Shown piece by piece: positions 62,728 through 64,000 of a DNA stretch of 64,000 nt. The stretch covers positions 1-64,000 of the forward strand of contig NZ_JASPGD010000004.1 in NCBI RefSeq assembly GCF_030232885.1, in the 5' to 3' direction. The position numbers were made by a program, and so were the translations under genes. Within the stretch, counting starts at the first letter, position 1. Each line of letters opens with the position of its first letter. Source of the stretch: Corynebacterium sp. MSK297 (GTDB lineage Bacteria > Actinomycetota > Actinomycetes > Mycobacteriales > Mycobacteriaceae). Under the pieces are notes generated by a model. The model searched no databases. It saw only the letters and a program-made list of their open reading frames with translations, and was not told the DNA's origin.

Positions 62728-64000
62728 TTGAAGGTAGTCCTGGTTGATAACCACGACTCGTTTACCAATAACCTGGCTAGTTATGTGCGCATGGCTGGCC
62801 AGGAGGTTGTGGTTGTCGCCAATGACGCTGATCTCGGCGGGCTAGATTTCGCCGCTTTCGTGCGCCAGGCTGGCTTCGGTGCGGTGATTATTTCACCGGG
62901 GCCGGGCACGCCGGACAATCCGTCGGATCTGGGGCATTCAGCAGCTGCGTTACACGTTGGGCTGCCGGTGTTAGGGGTGTGTTTAGGCCAGCAGGCCATG
63001 GCTTGGGCAGAAGGTGGCTCGGTGGTACGTGCACCCGAGCCATTTCATGGTCGCAGGAGTCGGATTACGCACGACGGTACCGGGTTGTTTTCCGGTATTG
63101 ACGCGGATTATCAGGTGGTGCGTTACCACTCGCTGGTGGTGGCCGACGACGTCAACAATCCCGTTCCGGAATGTTTCCGGGTTACCGCCCGTACCGCAGA
63201 TGCGGATAACTTGGTGATGGGGTTAGAACACAAGCACAAACCGTGGTGGGGTGTGCAGTTCCATCCAGAATCCATCGCTGACGCGCACGGCATGGGAATC
63301 GTGCGTAATTTCTTGCAGCTTGCCGCAAGGAATAGGGCCTCTGGTGATAATACCAGTCGTAATGATGCTAGTCGCGATAATGAATCAGATTCAGCGCGTG
63401 CAGAAGTTGCCGGACTGGAGATTTCCGAATCGACACTTCCCGAATCGCAACTTTCCGGTCCCCATAGTGACGAGCCGAATACAACGGACACCCAGCCGTG
63501 GCTGATTTCGCGAGCTTTTCCGGCACGAGCGCTGACCACCGACCCGATGCGTGCCTATGAGCATTTGCAGGGGCAGCGCTGGTGGATCGAAGATGGCTCT
63601 GGGGCAATTTGCATGGGGGATGATTCTGGCCCGCTTGCTCGGCATATTAAGGCTTCTGTTGTACGCGGGGAAGTAGAAATTTCTCGCCCTGGCGATACCG
63701 GGGAGCAGAAAAGCCAGGCAATGTACCGCGAATCAGTGTTCACGACCATTGAGCGGCTGCTGCAGCACTATTCCTCTGTGCAACCACCAGTGCCTGGGTG
63801 CGAATTTAGCTTGGGCTTGGTCGGCTACTTGGGCTATGAGCTCAAAGCGGACTGCGGGTATTCTGCACCCCACGCGCGTGAGGATTTTCCGGACGCACAG
63901 CTGTTGTGTGCAGATCGCGCACTAATTCTTGCCGACGACCAGTGCTACGTGGTGGCGCTGTGCGAAGATACCGAATCGGCTGCCGTGCAACAGGCGTGGG
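62728..64000 (+). CDS. pabAB: aminodeoxychorismate synthase, fused PabA-PabB (5' part)
   Basis: PabAB makes 4-amino-4-deoxychorismate from chorismate and glutamine for folate. TTG 62728 is the only usable start. The glyA TAG is in the same frame two codons upstream, and the homology begins at once with VVLVDNHDSFTNNLASYV. The glutamine amidotransferase half has ISPGPGTPDNP, the nucleophile Cys in VLGVCLGQQAMAW and the His-Glu pair in GVQFHPESIA. A polar linker (about 205-260, Ser/Asn/Asp-rich) leads into the PabB half, of which SLGLVGYLGYELK is visible. The window ends inside PabB. Confidence 0.93.
   Translation, partial: MKVVLVDNHDSFTNNLASYVRMAGQEVVVVANDADLGGLDFAAFVRQAGFGAVIISPGPGTPDNPSDLGHSAAALHVGLPVLGVCLGQQAMAWAEGGSVVRAPEPFHGRRSRITHDGTGLFSGIDADYQVVRYHSLVVADDVNNPVPECFRVTARTADADNLVMGLEHKHKPWWGVQFHPESIADAHGMGIVRNFLQLAARNRASGDNTSRNDASRDNESDSARAEVAGLEISESTLPESQLSGPHSDEPNTTDTQPWLISRAFPARALTTDPMRAYEHLQGQRWWIEDGSGAICMGDDSGPLARHIKASVVRGEVEISRPGDTGEQKSQAMYRESVFTTIERLLQHYSSVQPPVPGCEFSLGLVGYLGYELKADCGYSAPHAREDFPDAQLLCADRALILADDQCYVVALCEDTESAAVQQAW

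Overview
The window is chromosomal DNA of a Corynebacterium (Mycobacteriales). The evidence is a set of genes and neighbourhoods typical of that group: rpfB next to ksgA and ispE, a divergent malate synthase/isocitrate lyase pair, a GapB-type GAPDH of about 485 residues, mycothiol S-conjugate amidase, a short-chain cis-prenyltransferase of the Rv1086 type, DUF4307, DUF501, a DivIC/FtsB homologue behind enolase, and two peptidyl-tRNA hydrolases. Base composition looks moderate (a little above 50% GC), and GTG and TTG starts are used. I do not assign a species.

Layout. 1-2.1 kb: a scar made of two tail-to-tail IS3-family remnants around a small membrane ORF and a secreted-protein gene that has a stop codon in its signal peptide. 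2.1-6.5 kb: tatD, rpfB, ksgA, ispE. 6.5-12.9 kb: an aztD-like zinc lipoprotein, an ABC-F ATPase, a CAP-like secreted protein, a small monooxygenase-fold protein, an enoyl-CoA hydratase-family protein and a DUF1648-type membrane protein. 12.9-17.4 kb: the glyoxylate bypass, aceB and aceA divergent around a palindromic control region, with rraA following aceA by 2 nt. 17.4-24.9 kb: a DUF6882 protein, membrane protein, patatin, hydrolase lipoprotein, prfC and a flavin reductase. 24.9-33.2 kb: pth, nitronate monooxygenase, gapB, a rearranged segment, a MhuD-like monooxygenase, a methyltransferase, glnA and a second pth. 33.2-38.8 kb: a leftward group of rplY, SDR, prs, glmU and an MFS transporter. 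39-44.2 kb: tRNA-Gln, mfd, a 3-methyladenine glycosylase and a TetR regulator. 44.2-48.3 kb: a nadA-nadC-FAD protein operon. 48.4-55.3 kb: an APC permease, mazG-like gene, lytic transglycosylase, eno, ftsB/divIC, DUF501, ppx and tRNA-Leu. 55.5-64 kb: a Bax-inhibitor-1 protein, a frameshifted lipoprotein, greA, DUF4307, mca, a small membrane protein, uppS, coaA, glyA and the 5' part of a fused pabAB.

Most of the window is ordinary core genome. The parts most worth a second look are these. (i) The gapB/monooxygenase segment at 28.2-29.7 kb, where a damaged monooxygenase copy and a divergent gapB 3' copy bracket an AT-richer lipoprotein cargo. (ii) The symmetric ACTGTT/AACAGT array between aceB and aceA. 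(iii) Six decamer repeats plus a 32-bp palindrome in front of a methyltransferase. (iv) A FAD/NAD(P)-binding protein overlapping nadC in an operon without nadB. (v) Two lipoprotein genes broken at homopolymer G/C runs. (vi) A tRNA-Leu(UAA) with a short variable arm. (vii) A recurring leaderless-promoter pattern, with a TANNNT -10 box six to nine nt before the start codon. I see no CRISPR array, prophage or obvious defence system.
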